Assembly: GCA_024398055.1 (NCBI GenBank)
Contig: CP073749.1
Coordinates: 2,914,594-2,978,593, forward strand
Reading direction: 5' to 3'
DNA from: a bacterium SCSIO 12741
Lineage (GTDB): Bacteria > Bacteroidota > Bacteroidia > Flavobacteriales_G > Salibacteraceae
DNA: 64,000 nt
Below the pieces are notes generated by a model. The model worked only from the letters and a program-made list of their open reading frames with translations, was not told the origin of the DNA and ran no database searches. A program made the position numbers and the translations under genes. Below are positions 9,264 through 18,834 of this stretch, in pieces. Position 1 is the first letter of the stretch, and each line of letters starts with the position of its first letter.

Positions 9264-9935
9264 CTACCGAAGGTCAATCGGCTCGTAGCCTTCGGGAATC
9301 AGGAATTCAAATTCTGAATCCGGAATATCCTTATTGGGGGTAAAGTTTGTCAACTTGTAGTAAAATACACCGCCATCTTTTTGTTTGATTTCGATAGACT
9401 CGATTTGCATTTTAGCCTTGTCGATGTACAAGAGAATGGTGTGATAAGGCTTGTCGCCAGGTTTCATTGGGTGCAAGCGGATGGTATGCACGGCAATGTC
9501 ACCATGGGTTTGATCATCGTCTTTTACGTACTTAAATCCTTTTTCATAGAGGGTGAAGATATCCTTCGGATTCATGATTCCTTCATCCTCCTCGTCACTT
9601 TCTGCTTCGCTGATCTGAACCTCTTTTTCTTCCTTTAAAACCGCCCAAACGGTGGTTCCATTAGAAATAACATCTTGTCCGGCTAAGTTGAGAATGTACT
9701 TATCTCCTTTAACCGCAATGGTTCCTTTTTGGCTATCATCAATTCCATCCGCCTCATTAACCATCCGCATTTCAAAGTCTACTGTAATGGTTGAGTAGCC
9801 TTTGGTTTTGGTGCTTAATTTGTCCAGGATAGCTTTTGCTTCCGGATCTTGAGGAGTCAATTGTTTGTCGTCTTTTTGGGCCTGAACGGCAACCACAAAT
9901 AGCACTAACATCAAGGTCGCTACAATCTGTTTCAT
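9264..9935 (-). CDS. LolA-like outer-membrane lipoprotein carrier / sorting protein
   Basis: A periplasmic protein of 223 residues with a signal peptide (MKQIVATLMLVLFVVAVQAQ). It then shows the LolA-type pattern: an early helix (AKAILDKLSTKTKGYSTI), an FEMRM strand, GTIAVKGDKYILNLAGQDVISNG with TTVWAVL, and a late KLTNFTPN strand. LolA proteins shuttle lipoproteins from the inner to the outer membrane; Bacteroidota homologues are divergent, and binding of another hydrophobic ligand is possible. The ATG at 9935 is preferred over an upstream one that would overlap ftsK. The gap to the ftsK stop is 10 bases, so it is probably cotranscribed with ftsK. A conserved acidic insert (ESDEEDEG) lies at about residue 112. 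Confidence 0.82.
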   Translation of the reverse strand: MKQIVATLMLVLFVVAVQAQKDDKQLTPQDPEAKAILDKLSTKTKGYSTITVDFEMRMVNEADGIDDSQKGTIAVKGDKYILNLAGQDVISNGTTVWAVLKEEKEVQISEAESDEEDEGIMNPKDIFTLYEKGFKYVKDDDQTHGDIAVHTIRLHPMKPGDKPYHTILLYIDKAKMQIESIEIKQKDGGVFYYKLTNFTPNKDIPDSEFEFLIPEGYEPIDLR

Positions 9936-9945
9936 AGTTGTGTAT

Positions 9946-12591
9946 TTAAACGTCATCATCACCACTTTTCAATAATTGTTCCAAAGCCATTTCATCGGGT
10001 ATCAAAACCTCACGAGCCTTCGATCCTTTAAACGGACCAATAATGCCTGCAGCCTCCAGCTGATCAATGATTCGACCAGCTCGGTTGTAACCCAATTTTA
10101 ATCTTCTTTGAAGGAGGGAAGCGGACCCTTGCTGATGAGTAACCACCACACGAGCGGCATCTTCAAATAGGGCATCTCGATCCATTTCTTCGATACTGCC
10201 GGATTGATCTTCACTTTCTCCTTCGTATTCAGGAAGTAGGAAGGCATCCGGATAACCTTGCTGGCTTCCGATGAAATCTGTTATATCTTCTACTTCTGGC
10301 GTGTCTACGAAAGCACACTGCACACGAGTCAAATCGTTTCCATTGGAGAAGAGCATATCTCCTCGTCCGATCAACTGATCTGCACCTCCGGCATCCAGAA
10401 TGGTTCTTGAGTCAATTTTTGCGGTTACCCGGAAGGCAATTCGCGAAGGGAAGTTAGCTTTGATCAAACCGGTAATAATGTTTACCGAAGGTCGCTGAGT
10501 AGCGATGATCAGGTGAATACCAATAGCCCGGGCGAGCTGAGCCAAACGGGCAATAGGGGTTTCAACCTCCTTACCAGCGGTCATGATCAAGTCGGCAAAC
10601 TCATCTACCACCAATACGATATAAGGCAGGTAGTGGTGACCATTTTCGGGATTCAGTTTTCGCTGAATAAATTTCTTGTTGTATTCCTTAATATTCCGGC
10701 AATGGGCGTTTTTCAATAGATCATAACGCGTGTCCATTTCAATACACAAGGAGTTCAAAGTATTGATCACCTTCGTGGTATCTGTGATAATGGGCTCTGC
10801 CTCATCTGGAAGTTTGGCCAGGTAGTGGCGCTCAATTTTATTGAACAGTGTCAGCTCCACCTTTTTCGGATCCACCAGTACGAACTTAACCTGTGAAGGG
10901 TGTTTTTTATACAGGATGGAAACCAGAATGGCGTTCAGTCCAACCGACTTACCCTGACCTGTAGCACCTGCCATAAGTAGGTGAGGCATTTTGGTCAAAT
11001 CGGTAACGAAGGTTTCGTTGGATATCGTTTTACCTAGGGCAAGAGGCAGGTCCATATCCGTGTTTTGGAACTTCTCACTGGCCAGAGCCGCTTTCATGGA
11101 AACAACACCCGGCTTACTGTTGGGGACCTCAATACCGATGGTACCTTTTCCAGGAATAGGAGCGATGATTCGAATACCTAAGGCAGCAAGACTTAGTGCG
11201 ATGTCATCCTCCAGGTTTTTAATCTTGGAAATCCGTACACCTGGAGCCGGAACAATTTCATAGAGCGTAACCGTTGGACCGATGGTCGCCTTGATTTTTT
11301 CGATCTCTATTTTGTAGTTGTTCAGGGTGCTAACAATGTTGTTTTTGTTGGCTTCCAATTCTTCCCGGTTAACCTCAATTTCACCATCGCCGTGGTTAAC
11401 GAGAAGGTCGAGTCCTGGTAATTTAAATTTCGATAGATCAAGTGTTGGATCGTATTCGCCGAAGTCTTTTAGTTTTTTGTTGACCTCTTTTTCCGATAGG
11501 ATTTCCTCCTTGGGTTCGGCCACAGCCACATCCATGGATAGTCCTTCTTCTTCAGCGCTCTCCTCCTTTGCCGGCTTTTCAACGACCGGAGTGGTGGAGT
11601 CCAGATTGATTTCAGAACCAGCTTCTACTGGAGTTTCTTCCACTTTAGGTTCAGCTGGCGGTGCAGGTGTTTCTTCAACCGATGGAACCTCAGGCATTTC
11701 AGGGATGTCCGGGATTTCATTGATTACTATAGCCGGTTCTTCTTCCACTTTTTCGGGTTCGGGTGCAGACTCGGGTTCGGCCTCCTGGGTCTTATTTTCA
11801 TCCGGATAGAAGAGGTCCATTCGGTTTTGTTCAATATCCTCACCTAATTTGTTGGTGTTGATGTTGCTAAACTGAGTAGCAGGTTCCACTTCTTCTTGTT
11901 CAGAAACCTCGTTTTCTTTTTCCTTTCCACCAGGAAGAACAAACAGCAAAATTTTTCGAGTAATCGAACTAATACCTTCCAAAGAAAAGTTGAATGCTAC
12001 AATGAGGTAGGAGATCAAAACGAAGAATAGGAAGAGAACCGTTCCCACACTTCCCAACACGGAAGCCATCCAATCGTTCATGTAGTAGCCCAGGGTACCG
12101 CCAACAAACAGATTCTGCGAATCAAAAAAGAATCCCAGCATAGCTGAGAACCATACCATGACGAAAAGGGTATTCTTAATGGTTCGATTCAGTGGAAGTA
12201 AGCTCACATTGAGCAAAACTTTTAGCCCTAATAGGAAGGTGATTCCGACTAACAGAAACGAGGATATTCCAAACCAATTATTGATAAAGAGGTGGGAGGT
12301 GATTGCTCCAAACTTGCCTAACCAGTTGGCAATTTCCAGTTCAGGATTGAAGAGCAATTCCGTCCAAGAACCATAAAGCAGGTTTTGGTCTTGCTTCCAG
12401 GTAAACAGATAGGAAGTGAATGCTACCAGTAGGTAGAACGAGAGCAATAGCAACATCAAGCCCGATATCCGCTGAAACTTTTCGTTTTGAAGTGGTTTTA
12501 GTAGCGGTGTAAGGGGATTGAGCTTTTTAAGACTGATCTTCTTTTTCGCTCCCTTGTCAGATGAAGCCTTTTTTTTCTTCTTTTCGGACAT
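9946..12591 (-). CDS. ftsK: DNA translocase FtsK/SpoIIIE family
   Basis: A membrane-anchored hexameric DNA pump that clears chromosome termini at the division septum. Its 881 residues show four hydrophobic segments (about 40-205), a low-complexity Glu/Pro linker (about 225-375), the alpha/beta motor domain with Walker A GATGQGKS (about 540-547) and Walker B VLVVDEFADL (about 655), then the winged-helix gamma domain (about 800-867, AARVVVTHQQGSASLLQRR), which reads KOPS-like sequences. The lysine-rich N-terminus (MSEKKKKKASSDK) is normal for this phylum. It is followed at 10 bases by the lolA-like gene. A TACTTTTG -7 box lies 23 bases upstream of the start. Confidence 0.96.
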   Translation of the reverse strand: MSEKKKKKASSDKGAKKKISLKKLNPLTPLLKPLQNEKFQRISGLMLLLLSFYLLVAFTSYLFTWKQDQNLLYGSWTELLFNPELEIANWLGKFGAITSHLFINNWFGISSFLLVGITFLLGLKVLLNVSLLPLNRTIKNTLFVMVWFSAMLGFFFDSQNLFVGGTLGYYMNDWMASVLGSVGTVLFLFFVLISYLIVAFNFSLEGISSITRKILLFVLPGGKEKENEVSEQEEVEPATQFSNINTNKLGEDIEQNRMDLFYPDENKTQEAEPESAPEPEKVEEEPAIVINEIPDIPEMPEVPSVEETPAPPAEPKVEETPVEAGSEINLDSTTPVVEKPAKEESAEEEGLSMDVAVAEPKEEILSEKEVNKKLKDFGEYDPTLDLSKFKLPGLDLLVNHGDGEIEVNREELEANKNNIVSTLNNYKIEIEKIKATIGPTVTLYEIVPAPGVRISKIKNLEDDIALSLAALGIRIIAPIPGKGTIGIEVPNSKPGVVSMKAALASEKFQNTDMDLPLALGKTISNETFVTDLTKMPHLLMAGATGQGKSVGLNAILVSILYKKHPSQVKFVLVDPKKVELTLFNKIERHYLAKLPDEAEPIITDTTKVINTLNSLCIEMDTRYDLLKNAHCRNIKEYNKKFIQRKLNPENGHHYLPYIVLVVDEFADLIMTAGKEVETPIARLAQLARAIGIHLIIATQRPSVNIITGLIKANFPSRIAFRVTAKIDSRTILDAGGADQLIGRGDMLFSNGNDLTRVQCAFVDTPEVEDITDFIGSQQGYPDAFLLPEYEGESEDQSGSIEEMDRDALFEDAARVVVTHQQGSASLLQRRLKLGYNRAGRIIDQLEAAGIIGPFKGSKAREVLIPDEMALEQLLKSGDDDV

Positions 12592-12614
12592 TAAAGATTC
12601 CCGGATTTCCCGAT

Positions 12615-12622
12615 CAAAAGTA
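12615..12622 (-). promoter_or_regulatory. Candidate -7 box (TACTTTTG) upstream of ftsK
   Basis: On the minus strand this is an exact TAnnTTTG, ending 23 bases before the ftsK ATG. No clear TTTG is present about 19 bases further upstream, so confidence is limited. Confidence 0.4.
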
Positions 12623-12694
12623 ATAATTAACCCTGCCCGAATTAGGCGGAATCCCTGGATTTACAGGGTTTTTATAAACAACAGGTGGTGAAAA

Positions 12695-13423
12695 TCAATA
12701 ATCAAAACCCATAAAAGCTTCCTCCATTTTATAGATCAGCTTTTTGTTCGAAACCACCTTATAATCCAAAGGGATAGTAAAGACGGATGGGTCTATTTTA
12801 GAAGGGATCACTTCATTGGCCTCAAAATGGATAACTAATCCATCTCGCTGAATGATATATTCCAGCATAACTCCCTCAATTTTTGGGAATGGACTGCACC
12901 AATTAGGGTTGATGATTTGAATTTTGTCTGTATACCAGATAATGTAGTCGGAAATGATGTTATCGAAAAAGATAACCTTGGCTCCACGGCAGGGTAGTCC
13001 TGCAATCGTTTTCGTGCTATCAATAAACTCCAACCGGTAGGCAGGAAACTCATGGTGAAATTGCTTCATGGACTTCTGGGTAAACCGGGAAACCATTTTT
13101 TGCCCGATTATTTTCATGAAGTAATCCATGGTTTGTTTTTCTCCATGAGAAACAAATCCACCCAAAAATAATCCCATACCACCTTCCGACTCAACCCGGT
13201 AAAGGTCTTTGTTGAAGGTCATGGTCATTTGTTGGGGAAGAAGTTTGAGGCCAATGTCGTTCGTATCCAAGTAGGGATAGGTGACCTTGTAATGGATGAT
13301 TCCTTGATCGACTTCGTCGCCAGAAACCTTTGGGCTACCCTCGCCGCAGCCCGCTATAAGAAGGGCTGAAAGAAGCCCGAAAACAAGGGCTCCCAGGAAA
13401 GATTGATGTCGCTGGATAATCAT
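12695..13423 (-). CDS. Predicted lipoprotein of unknown function
   Basis: 242 residues with a lipoprotein signal: a hydrophobic stretch followed by the lipobox LIAGC (Cys about 26), so it should be anchored in the envelope facing the periplasm. The mature part has an opening beta strand GIIHYKVTYPYL, MTMTFNKDLYRVES, a central FIDSTKTIAGLPCRGAKVIF and a strand-rich end. This layout is reminiscent of DUF4412 or GLPGLI-type envelope proteins of Bacteroidota (a strand with 'AGLPCRGA' after a stated cofactor or ion loop), but I cannot assign a family with confidence. It lies 104 bases upstream of ftsK on the same strand and could be transcribed separately. Confidence 0.7.
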   Translation of the reverse strand: MIIQRHQSFLGALVFGLLSALLIAGCGEGSPKVSGDEVDQGIIHYKVTYPYLDTNDIGLKLLPQQMTMTFNKDLYRVESEGGMGLFLGGFVSHGEKQTMDYFMKIIGQKMVSRFTQKSMKQFHHEFPAYRLEFIDSTKTIAGLPCRGAKVIFFDNIISDYIIWYTDKIQIINPNWCSPFPKIEGVMLEYIIQRDGLVIHFEANEVIPSKIDPSVFTIPLDYKVVSNKKLIYKMEEAFMGFDY

Positions 13424-13536
13424 CCTTTTTTTTAATCAAGCTGTAAAGCTAATCTTTTCGAATAACCCGGGAACCTTAGCGGATTAAAAAACGAGAAAAT
13501 GCTACTAATTCTGGCTGAAATAAATGACATTGGTTA

Positions 13537-13567
13537 TTGACCATGTTCCGGCATTCGAATAATTTTG
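13537..13567 (+). promoter_or_regulatory. Promoter of argS (ATTG-N20-TAATTTTG)
   Basis: TTG at 13537-13539, a 20-base spacer, and the box TAATTTTG at 13560-13567 match the Bacteroidota -33/-7 promoter. The argS ATG lies 33 bases downstream, giving a leader of ordinary length. Confidence 0.7.
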
Positions 13568-13600
13568 CGGCTTTTTACAACTTGATTTAATCAGAAGGTT

Positions 13601-15502
13601 ATGGGATTAGAAGCGATGTTGACCGAATGGGTTGAAAGCAGTCTTAAAGAACTGTTTGAAGTAGAGGTGAATCCAAAGATGATTCAAATCCAGAAAACCC
13701 GTAGGGAGTTTGATGGTGACTTTACTTTGGTGGTTTTCCCATTCCTCAAAATGTCGAAGAAGTCTCCTGAACAAACGGGAGAAATGATCGGTACTCTTCT
13801 TTGTGAAAAAGCTGATTTCCTATCCGGTTTTAATGTAGTTAAGGGATTTTTGAATCTGGAAGTTGCTGATGGTTGGTGGGTAAATTGGCTCAACGACCTA
13901 AGCGAGCCACAAGATCGCTTGCCTGCTCCGGGATCGGGAGAAACAAAAATGGTGGAATACTCTTCACCCAACACCAATAAACCGCTTCACCTGGGGCACA
14001 TCAGAAATATTTTGTTGGGATATTCTGTTAGTGAGTTGCTCAAGGCCAATGGGCACAAGGTGATCAAAACCCAGATCATCAACGACAAGGGGATTCACAT
14101 TTGTAAGTCCATGTTGGCGTGGCAAAAATTTGGCAACGGTGAAACTCCTCAGAGCAGTGGCTTGAAGGGAGACAAATTGGTGGGTAAGTACTACGTTGAA
14201 TTTGACAAGCGCTACAAGCAAGAAGTAAAGGAAAGAACAAGTGCCGCTAAGGAAGCCCACAGCCAGTTGGCCGAGATTGAAGATCTGGGAGCCTGGATCA
14301 AAGAGCAAGGCAAGTTGAGTAAGGAAGAAGGTTATTCAGACGAAGCCAAGCAACTGTTTGCGGAAGCTCGTCAATTGGTGGAGCGAGCTGAAAAAGAGGC
14401 TCCATTGATGCTCGAAACCCAGGAAATGTTGCGTAAATGGGAAGCCAAAGATCCAGAAGTAGTGGAGCTCTGGAAAACCATGAACGGATGGGTTTATGAT
14501 GGTTTTGATCAAACCTACAACCGCTTAAAGGTCGACTTTGATCAACTCTACTACGAATCGGATACCTACATTTTCGGAAAGAAAAAAGTACTTGAAGGGC
14601 TGGAGAAGGGAATCTTCTACCAAAAAGAGGATGGCTCCATTTGGTGCGATTTAACCCAGGAAGGTTTAGATCACAAGTTGCTCCTTCGTTCAGACGGAAC
14701 TTCGGTTTACATGACTCAAGATATTGGTACAGCTCTGATGCGTATTGAAGATGTACCTGAGTTGAGCCAGCTAATCTATACCGTAGGAAATGAGCAGGAT
14801 TACCATTTTCAGGTATTGTTCATGATATTGGGTAAACTGGGTTACGAGTGGGCTCAAAACTGCTATCACCTGAGCTACGGGATGGTTGACCTTCCTAGTG
14901 GTAAGATGAAGTCTCGTGAAGGTACCGTGGTGGATGCCGATGATTTGATGGAAGAAATGTACCTCAAGGCCAAAGAAACGACTTTGGAATTGGGTAAACT
15001 GGATAACCTGAGTGAAGAAGGGCAAGAAGAGTTGTTCAATCAAATTGGACTGGCCGCTCTGAAGTATTTTATTCTAAAGGTGGATCCCAAAAGACGGATG
15101 ATGTTCAATCCAGAGGAATCTGTTCAGATTAATGGAAATACCGGGCCCTTCATTCAATATGGGTATGCTCGAACTCAAGCGATCAAGCGGAGAGCCGAGC
15201 AGGAAAACTTGGTACCCGGAACTCTTTCAGAACTCGATCCAAGTGAAACAGCATTGATTCGTCAATTGTATTTCTTCGAAGAGGTGATTCGTGAAGCCGG
15301 TGATCAATATTCACCTGCAGTAGTGGCCAATTATGTATACGATTTGGTGAAGCTGTACAACGTTTTCTATCACGCTTGCCCATTCTTCAATGAAGAGAAT
15401 GATGCCAAAAAGGCTTTCCGGATCAATCTGTCTGAAAAGACCGGACAAACCATCGGTTTCTGTTTGAATCTATTGGGTATTGGAGCACCTGAGCGAATGT
15501 AG
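13601..15502 (+). CDS. argS: Arginyl-tRNA synthetase
   Basis: Charges tRNA-Arg, a class I synthetase. 633 residues. The N-terminal Add1 domain (about 1-110) recognises the tRNA D-loop. The HIGH signature is HLGH (about 129-132, within SSPNTNKPLHLGHIRN). The KMSKS position holds the degenerate SGKMKSREGT (about 431-440), as usual in this enzyme. The C-terminal DALR anticodon-binding domain ends GIGAPERM. A charged helical insertion (about 200-290) after the Rossmann half is typical of Bacteroidota ArgS. The window's single tRNA is a tRNA-Arg, about 39 kb away and not linked by operon. A short, weak hairpin follows the stop. Confidence 0.97.
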   Translation: MGLEAMLTEWVESSLKELFEVEVNPKMIQIQKTRREFDGDFTLVVFPFLKMSKKSPEQTGEMIGTLLCEKADFLSGFNVVKGFLNLEVADGWWVNWLNDLSEPQDRLPAPGSGETKMVEYSSPNTNKPLHLGHIRNILLGYSVSELLKANGHKVIKTQIINDKGIHICKSMLAWQKFGNGETPQSSGLKGDKLVGKYYVEFDKRYKQEVKERTSAAKEAHSQLAEIEDLGAWIKEQGKLSKEEGYSDEAKQLFAEARQLVERAEKEAPLMLETQEMLRKWEAKDPEVVELWKTMNGWVYDGFDQTYNRLKVDFDQLYYESDTYIFGKKKVLEGLEKGIFYQKEDGSIWCDLTQEGLDHKLLLRSDGTSVYMTQDIGTALMRIEDVPELSQLIYTVGNEQDYHFQVLFMILGKLGYEWAQNCYHLSYGMVDLPSGKMKSREGTVVDADDLMEEMYLKAKETTLELGKLDNLSEEGQEELFNQIGLAALKYFILKVDPKRRMMFNPEESVQINGNTGPFIQYGYARTQAIKRRAEQENLVPGTLSELDPSETALIRQLYFFEEVIREAGDQYSPAVVANYVYDLVKLYNVFYHACPFFNEENDAKKAFRINLSEKTGQTIGFCLNLLGIGAPERM

Positions 15503-15526
15503 AAGCAAAGCGCTTCAGTCCTTTTT
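15502..15526 (+). terminator. Weak intrinsic terminator after argS
   Basis: A five-base-pair stem GAAGC/GCTTC (15502-15506 with 15512-15516) is followed by AGTCCTTTTT. The stem is short, so this is tentative, but argS is convergent with the next gene. Confidence 0.35.
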
Positions 15527-15550
15527 CTTAGCTATTCCTAAAGCCTGAAA

Positions 15551-15955
15551 TCAGGCCTTCTGAAAAATGATGTCCTTAAGCATAAGGGGGTTCATCGGCT
15601 TTTGGATGTATCCACTTAGGCAATCGAAGGTGCGGGCTTCATCCATATCTCGTTGATTGATGGAAGAAGTGAGAATATAAATCCGCGTTTTTAAATTGTT
15701 CTCAAAGCGTTCGGCGTAGTTTCGAAGAAATTCAAATCCGTCCATAACCGGCATTCTCAAATCCAAAAAGACGTAATCAGGTAGCCCTTCCGGAGAACAT
15801 TCAAGCAGGTAGTCCAGCGCTTGTTTACCGTCATTTTTAACGGTATAGCTGACCTGCTCGCCGCAATCGTCCAGGTACTTGGTTACAATCAGGTTGCTGA
15901 TATATTCATCATCAACCACGAGAATGTGGGTGGTCGTAGAGTTATTCAAATTCAT
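15551..15955 (-). CDS. Single-domain response regulator (receiver only)
   Basis: A CheY-like protein of 134 residues. The acidic pair is in ILVVDDE (about 12-18), the phospho-accepting Asp in FLDLRMP (about 62), the Thr/Ser switch in YILTSS (about 94-98) and the conserved Lys in IQKPM (about 117-121). There is no output domain, so it must act by protein contact, as stand-alone receivers of this phylum usually do. No kinase is adjacent; the LytS-like kinase at 30 kb has its own LytTR partner. Monocistronic and convergent with argS. Confidence 0.88.
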   Translation of the reverse strand: MNLNNSTTTHILVVDDEYISNLIVTKYLDDCGEQVSYTVKNDGKQALDYLLECSPEGLPDYVFLDLRMPVMDGFEFLRNYAERFENNLKTRIYILTSSINQRDMDEARTFDCLSGYIQKPMNPLMLKDIIFQKA

Positions 15956-16031
15956 TCCGATGCAATTATTGCGATAAATAGGATACGAAGGTTCGTCGAA
16001 AAAGTTGCTAAAAACATTGCTTTTGAATTAC

Positions 16032-16039
16032 TATTTTTG
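16032..16039 (+). promoter_or_regulatory. Candidate -7 box (TATTTTTG) of ffh
   Basis: An exact TAnnTTTG ending 46 bases before the ffh ATG; a TTG 24 bases upstream is a poorly spaced -33. An A-rich leader (AAGAAAAGAAGCAAG) directly precedes the start. Confidence 0.45.
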
Positions 16040-16085
16040 CGCACCCCGTTGGAATGACTATTCGCGGAAGAAAAGAAGCAAGATT

Positions 16086-17429
16086 ATGTTTGAGAGTTTA
16101 TCGGATAGATTAGAGAAGTCGTTCAAGATACTCAAGGGTCAGGGACAGATTACTGAGATCAACGTTGCAGAAACGCTGAAAGATGTACGTAGAGCCCTGC
16201 TCGATGCTGATGTTAACTACAAGGTAGCCAAAGAGTTTACTGAAGAAGTAAAGAGAAAAGCCCTGGGTCAGGATGTACTCACTGCGGTATCTCCAGGACA
16301 GTTGATGGTGAAGATTACCCATGAAGAGTTGAGTACTCTTATGGGAGCCGATCAGGTGGATATGGACCTGTCTGGAAATCCAGCCGTTATTCTGATGTCG
16401 GGTCTGCAAGGTTCGGGTAAAACAACCCATACTGGTAAACTGGCCGAATTCCTGAAAAAGAAAAAAGGTAAAAATCCACTTTTGGTGGCTTGTGATATCT
16501 ACCGTCCTGCGGCGATTGATCAGCTGCATGTAGTGGGTGAGCAAGTAGGAGCTGAAGTTTATAGCGAGCCCGAAAATAAAGACGCGGTATCCATCGCCCG
16601 AAACGGTATTAACTACGCTAAGTCCAACGGATTTAATGTAGTCATCGTGGATACTGCTGGTCGTTTGGCCATTGACGAGCAAATGATGAATGAGATTGAG
16701 CAGGTGAAGAATGCCATCAATCCTCAGGAAACTTTGTTTGTGGTAGATGCCATGACCGGTCAGGATGCGGTAAATACGGCTCGTGAATTTAACGAACGTC
16801 TCGATTTTGATGGGGTAATTCTAACGAAGCTCGATGGTGATACCCGAGGTGGTGCTGCCCTTTCGATTCGAAGAGTGGTTGATAAGCCCATCAAGTTTGT
16901 GGGTATGGGGGAAAAGATGGATGCGCTCGACGTATTCTACCCCAAACGTATGGCTGATCGAATCCTGGGAATGGGTGATATCGTTTCTCTTGTGGAACGT
17001 GCCCAAGAGCAGTTTGATGAGCAAGAAGCCAGAAAGCTTCAGAAAAAGATTGCCAAAAATCAATTCAACTTTAACGACTTCCTCAAACAGATTCAGCAAA
17101 TCAAAAAGATGGGTAACATCAAGGACTTAGCCTCGATGATTCCTGGAATGGGTAAAGCGCTGAAGAATGTGGAGTTGGAAGACGATGCATTCAAGCACAT
17201 TGAAGCAATCATCTATTCCATGACCCCGGAGGAAAGAGAAAATCCTTCCATCATCAATGGAAGTCGTCGTAAGCGTATTGCCCAAGGTTCCGGTCGTGAA
17301 GTTCAGGAAGTAAACCGCCTGATCAAGCAGTTTATGGAAACCCGCAAGGTAATGAAGTTGATGTCGAACAAAAGTAACATGGCCAAAATGATGTCTGGAA
17401 TGCGTGGCATGCCAGGTCTGGGCCGATAA
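16086..17429 (+). CDS. ffh: Signal recognition particle protein Ffh
   Basis: The GTPase of the signal recognition particle; it binds signal sequences and SRP RNA and docks on FtsY to deliver proteins to the inner membrane. 447 residues: N domain (about 1-85), G domain with GLQGSGKTT (about 105-113), DTAGR (about 188-192) and TKLDGD (about 246-251), then the methionine-rich M domain (from about 325, ending MKLMSNKSNMAKMMSGMRGMPG). The ATG at 16086 (MFESLSDRLEKSF) matches the family; an upstream extension of 27 codons covers the promoter region and is not credible. folD follows after 20 bases on the same strand and may be cotranscribed. Confidence 0.97.
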   Translation: MFESLSDRLEKSFKILKGQGQITEINVAETLKDVRRALLDADVNYKVAKEFTEEVKRKALGQDVLTAVSPGQLMVKITHEELSTLMGADQVDMDLSGNPAVILMSGLQGSGKTTHTGKLAEFLKKKKGKNPLLVACDIYRPAAIDQLHVVGEQVGAEVYSEPENKDAVSIARNGINYAKSNGFNVVIVDTAGRLAIDEQMMNEIEQVKNAINPQETLFVVDAMTGQDAVNTAREFNERLDFDGVILTKLDGDTRGGAALSIRRVVDKPIKFVGMGEKMDALDVFYPKRMADRILGMGDIVSLVERAQEQFDEQEARKLQKKIAKNQFNFNDFLKQIQQIKKMGNIKDLASMIPGMGKALKNVELEDDAFKHIEAIIYSMTPEERENPSIINGSRRKRIAQGSGREVQEVNRLIKQFMETRKVMKLMSNKSNMAKMMSGMRGMPGLGR

Positions 17430-17449
17430 TCGGATAATTGAAATAGACT

Positions 17450-18337
17450 ATGATCTTACTCAACGGAAAAGAAACCTCTCAGTCCATTAAGGACGAAATC
17501 ACACAGGAAGTCGCAGATCGAAAAGCGAAAGGATTAAAGGTACCTCATTTGGCTGCCGTTCTGGTTGGTGAAGATGGTGCGAGCCAAACCTATGTGAATT
17601 CAAAGGTGAAATCCTGTGAGAAGATCGGATTTGGTTCCACTTTGGTTAAGCTTCCATCGGAAACTACTGAAGAGGAACTATTGAAGGTAATTGACGACCT
17701 GAACAACGATGACGACATCGATGGATTCATCGTTCAGTTACCGTTACCTGCCCATATTGATGAGCACAAGGTAACCTTGGCCGTTGCTCCTGAAAAGGAT
17801 GTGGATGGTTTCCACCCTGAGAATGTAGGTCGCATGTCACTGGGACTTCCGGCTTATTTGCCTGCCACGCCCAACGGGATCATGGAAATGCTTAAGCGTT
17901 ACGAGGTAGAGACTGAAGGAAAGAATTGTGTGGTAATAGGACGTAGCAACATTGTAGGAACTCCGATGGCCATTTTGATGTCTCGTGGAACCAAGCCCGG
18001 AAATGCAACTGTTACTTTAACCCACAGCCGGACGAAGAATTTGGCAGACATTACTCGCGGAGCTGATATCATCATTGTTGCCCTTGGAAAACCCCACTTC
18101 CTTACCGCTGATATGGTGAGCGAAGGAGCCGTTGTGGTAGATGTGGGAATTCACCGCATTGAAGATGCTAGCAAGAAATCAGGATTCCGATTGGTAGGTG
18201 ATGTTGATTTTGACGCAGTATCGCCTAAATGCTCCTACATCTCTCCAGTTCCTGGTGGAGTAGGACCGATGACTATTGCTTCGTTGCTTCAAAATACGTT
18301 GTTAGCGGCTAAGAGACGGGCTGGAGAAACGGCTTAG
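17450..18337 (+). CDS. folD: Bifunctional methylenetetrahydrofolate dehydrogenase / methenyltetrahydrofolate cyclohydrolase
   Basis: Interconverts 5,10-methylene- and 10-formyl-tetrahydrofolate using NADP, supplying one-carbon units for purines and initiator tRNA. The length of 295 residues is normal. The substrate-site [13 protein letters not shown] carries the catalytic Lys (about 55). VQLPLP lies at about 97-102, the [11 protein letters not shown] loop at about 140-150, GRSNIVGTP of the cofactor-binding fold at about 163-171, and the closing [10 protein letters not shown] at about 263-272. It starts 20 bases after ffh. Confidence 0.96.
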   Translation: MILLNGKETSQSIKDEITQEVADRKAKGLKVPHLAAVLVGEDGASQTYVNSKVKSCEKIGFGSTLVKLPSETTEEELLKVIDDLNNDDDIDGFIVQLPLPAHIDEHKVTLAVAPEKDVDGFHPENVGRMSLGLPAYLPATPNGIMEMLKRYEVETEGKNCVVIGRSNIVGTPMAILMSRGTKPGNATVTLTHSRTKNLADITRGADIIIVALGKPHFLTADMVSEGAVVVDVGIHRIEDASKKSGFRLVGDVDFDAVSPKCSYISPVPGGVGPMTIASLLQNTLLAAKRRAGETA

Positions 18338-18354
18338 TTTCTAACTACTTCCTG

Positions 18355-18813
18355 CTAAAGAATTACTACGGTAACCCTACGATTGGTTCTACCCGAATAA
18401 CCACAACGGTGCTTCTCGATTAGTACCTCCCATTCTTTATGCTCAATGATGGGCTGGTTTTCCCCAAATCCAATAGGCTTAATTCTATTTGCTGAAACCC
18501 CTTGAGCAGTTAGATAGGTTTTAATGGATTCTGCTCGTTTTTGAGAGAGCTTCAGGTTTCGGTCATCGTCGCCCCGGAAGTCGGTATGAACGCCTAATTC
18601 AATAGACAACACGGAGTTATTAAGGAGAAACCCCACTAAGCTATCCAATTGAGACTGCCCGGGTAGGAGGGAATCTCTTCCCAATTGGAATCGAATATCG
18701 TAGAGGCTGCAAACGGATCCAGGACTCACTTCATGGGAGGCCAGTGAAAACTTTTGGGCATAAAGGTGGCTTGATAGAAAACTTAGGAATAGAATGAGGA
18801 AGGTTATTCGCAT
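18355..18813 (-). CDS. OmpA-family C-terminal domain protein
   Basis: A secreted protein of 152 residues with a signal peptide (ending LYAQ) and essentially only an OmpA/MotB-type peptidoglycan-binding domain. Visible elements are IRFQLGRDSLLPGQSQLDSLVGFL, VHTDFRGDDDRNLKLSQKRAESIKTYL (with the Asp and Arg that hold diaminopimelate), GVSANRIKPIGFGE and the closing TNRRVTVVI. It probably sits in the periplasm bound to the cell wall; no membrane barrel is present. It starts 21 bases after the DksA-like gene stop, so the two may be cotranscribed. A one-mismatch -7 box (TACCTTTA) is 4 bases before its ATG. Confidence 0.85.
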   Translation of the reverse strand: MRITFLILFLSFLSSHLYAQKFSLASHEVSPGSVCSLYDIRFQLGRDSLLPGQSQLDSLVGFLLNNSVLSIELGVHTDFRGDDDRNLKLSQKRAESIKTYLTAQGVSANRIKPIGFGENQPIIEHKEWEVLIEKHRCGYSGRTNRRVTVVIL

Positions 18814-18834
18814 GGCTTAAAGGTAAGGACTTGA

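Noticed and set aside
11318-11809. Antisense open frame of 163 codons opposite the ftsK linker
   Set aside because: It is a shadow of the Glu/Pro-rich linker of ftsK, low-complexity serine-rich on the other strand, without promoter.
12646-12672. Hairpin CCCTG...CAGGG with T-run upstream of ftsK
   Set aside because: Its T-run is on the plus strand where no gene ends; on the minus strand it lacks a T-run, so it does not terminate either neighbour.
16110-16682. Antisense open frame of 190 codons opposite ffh
   Set aside because: ffh is a well-supported conserved gene on the other strand; the frame has no family match or promoter.
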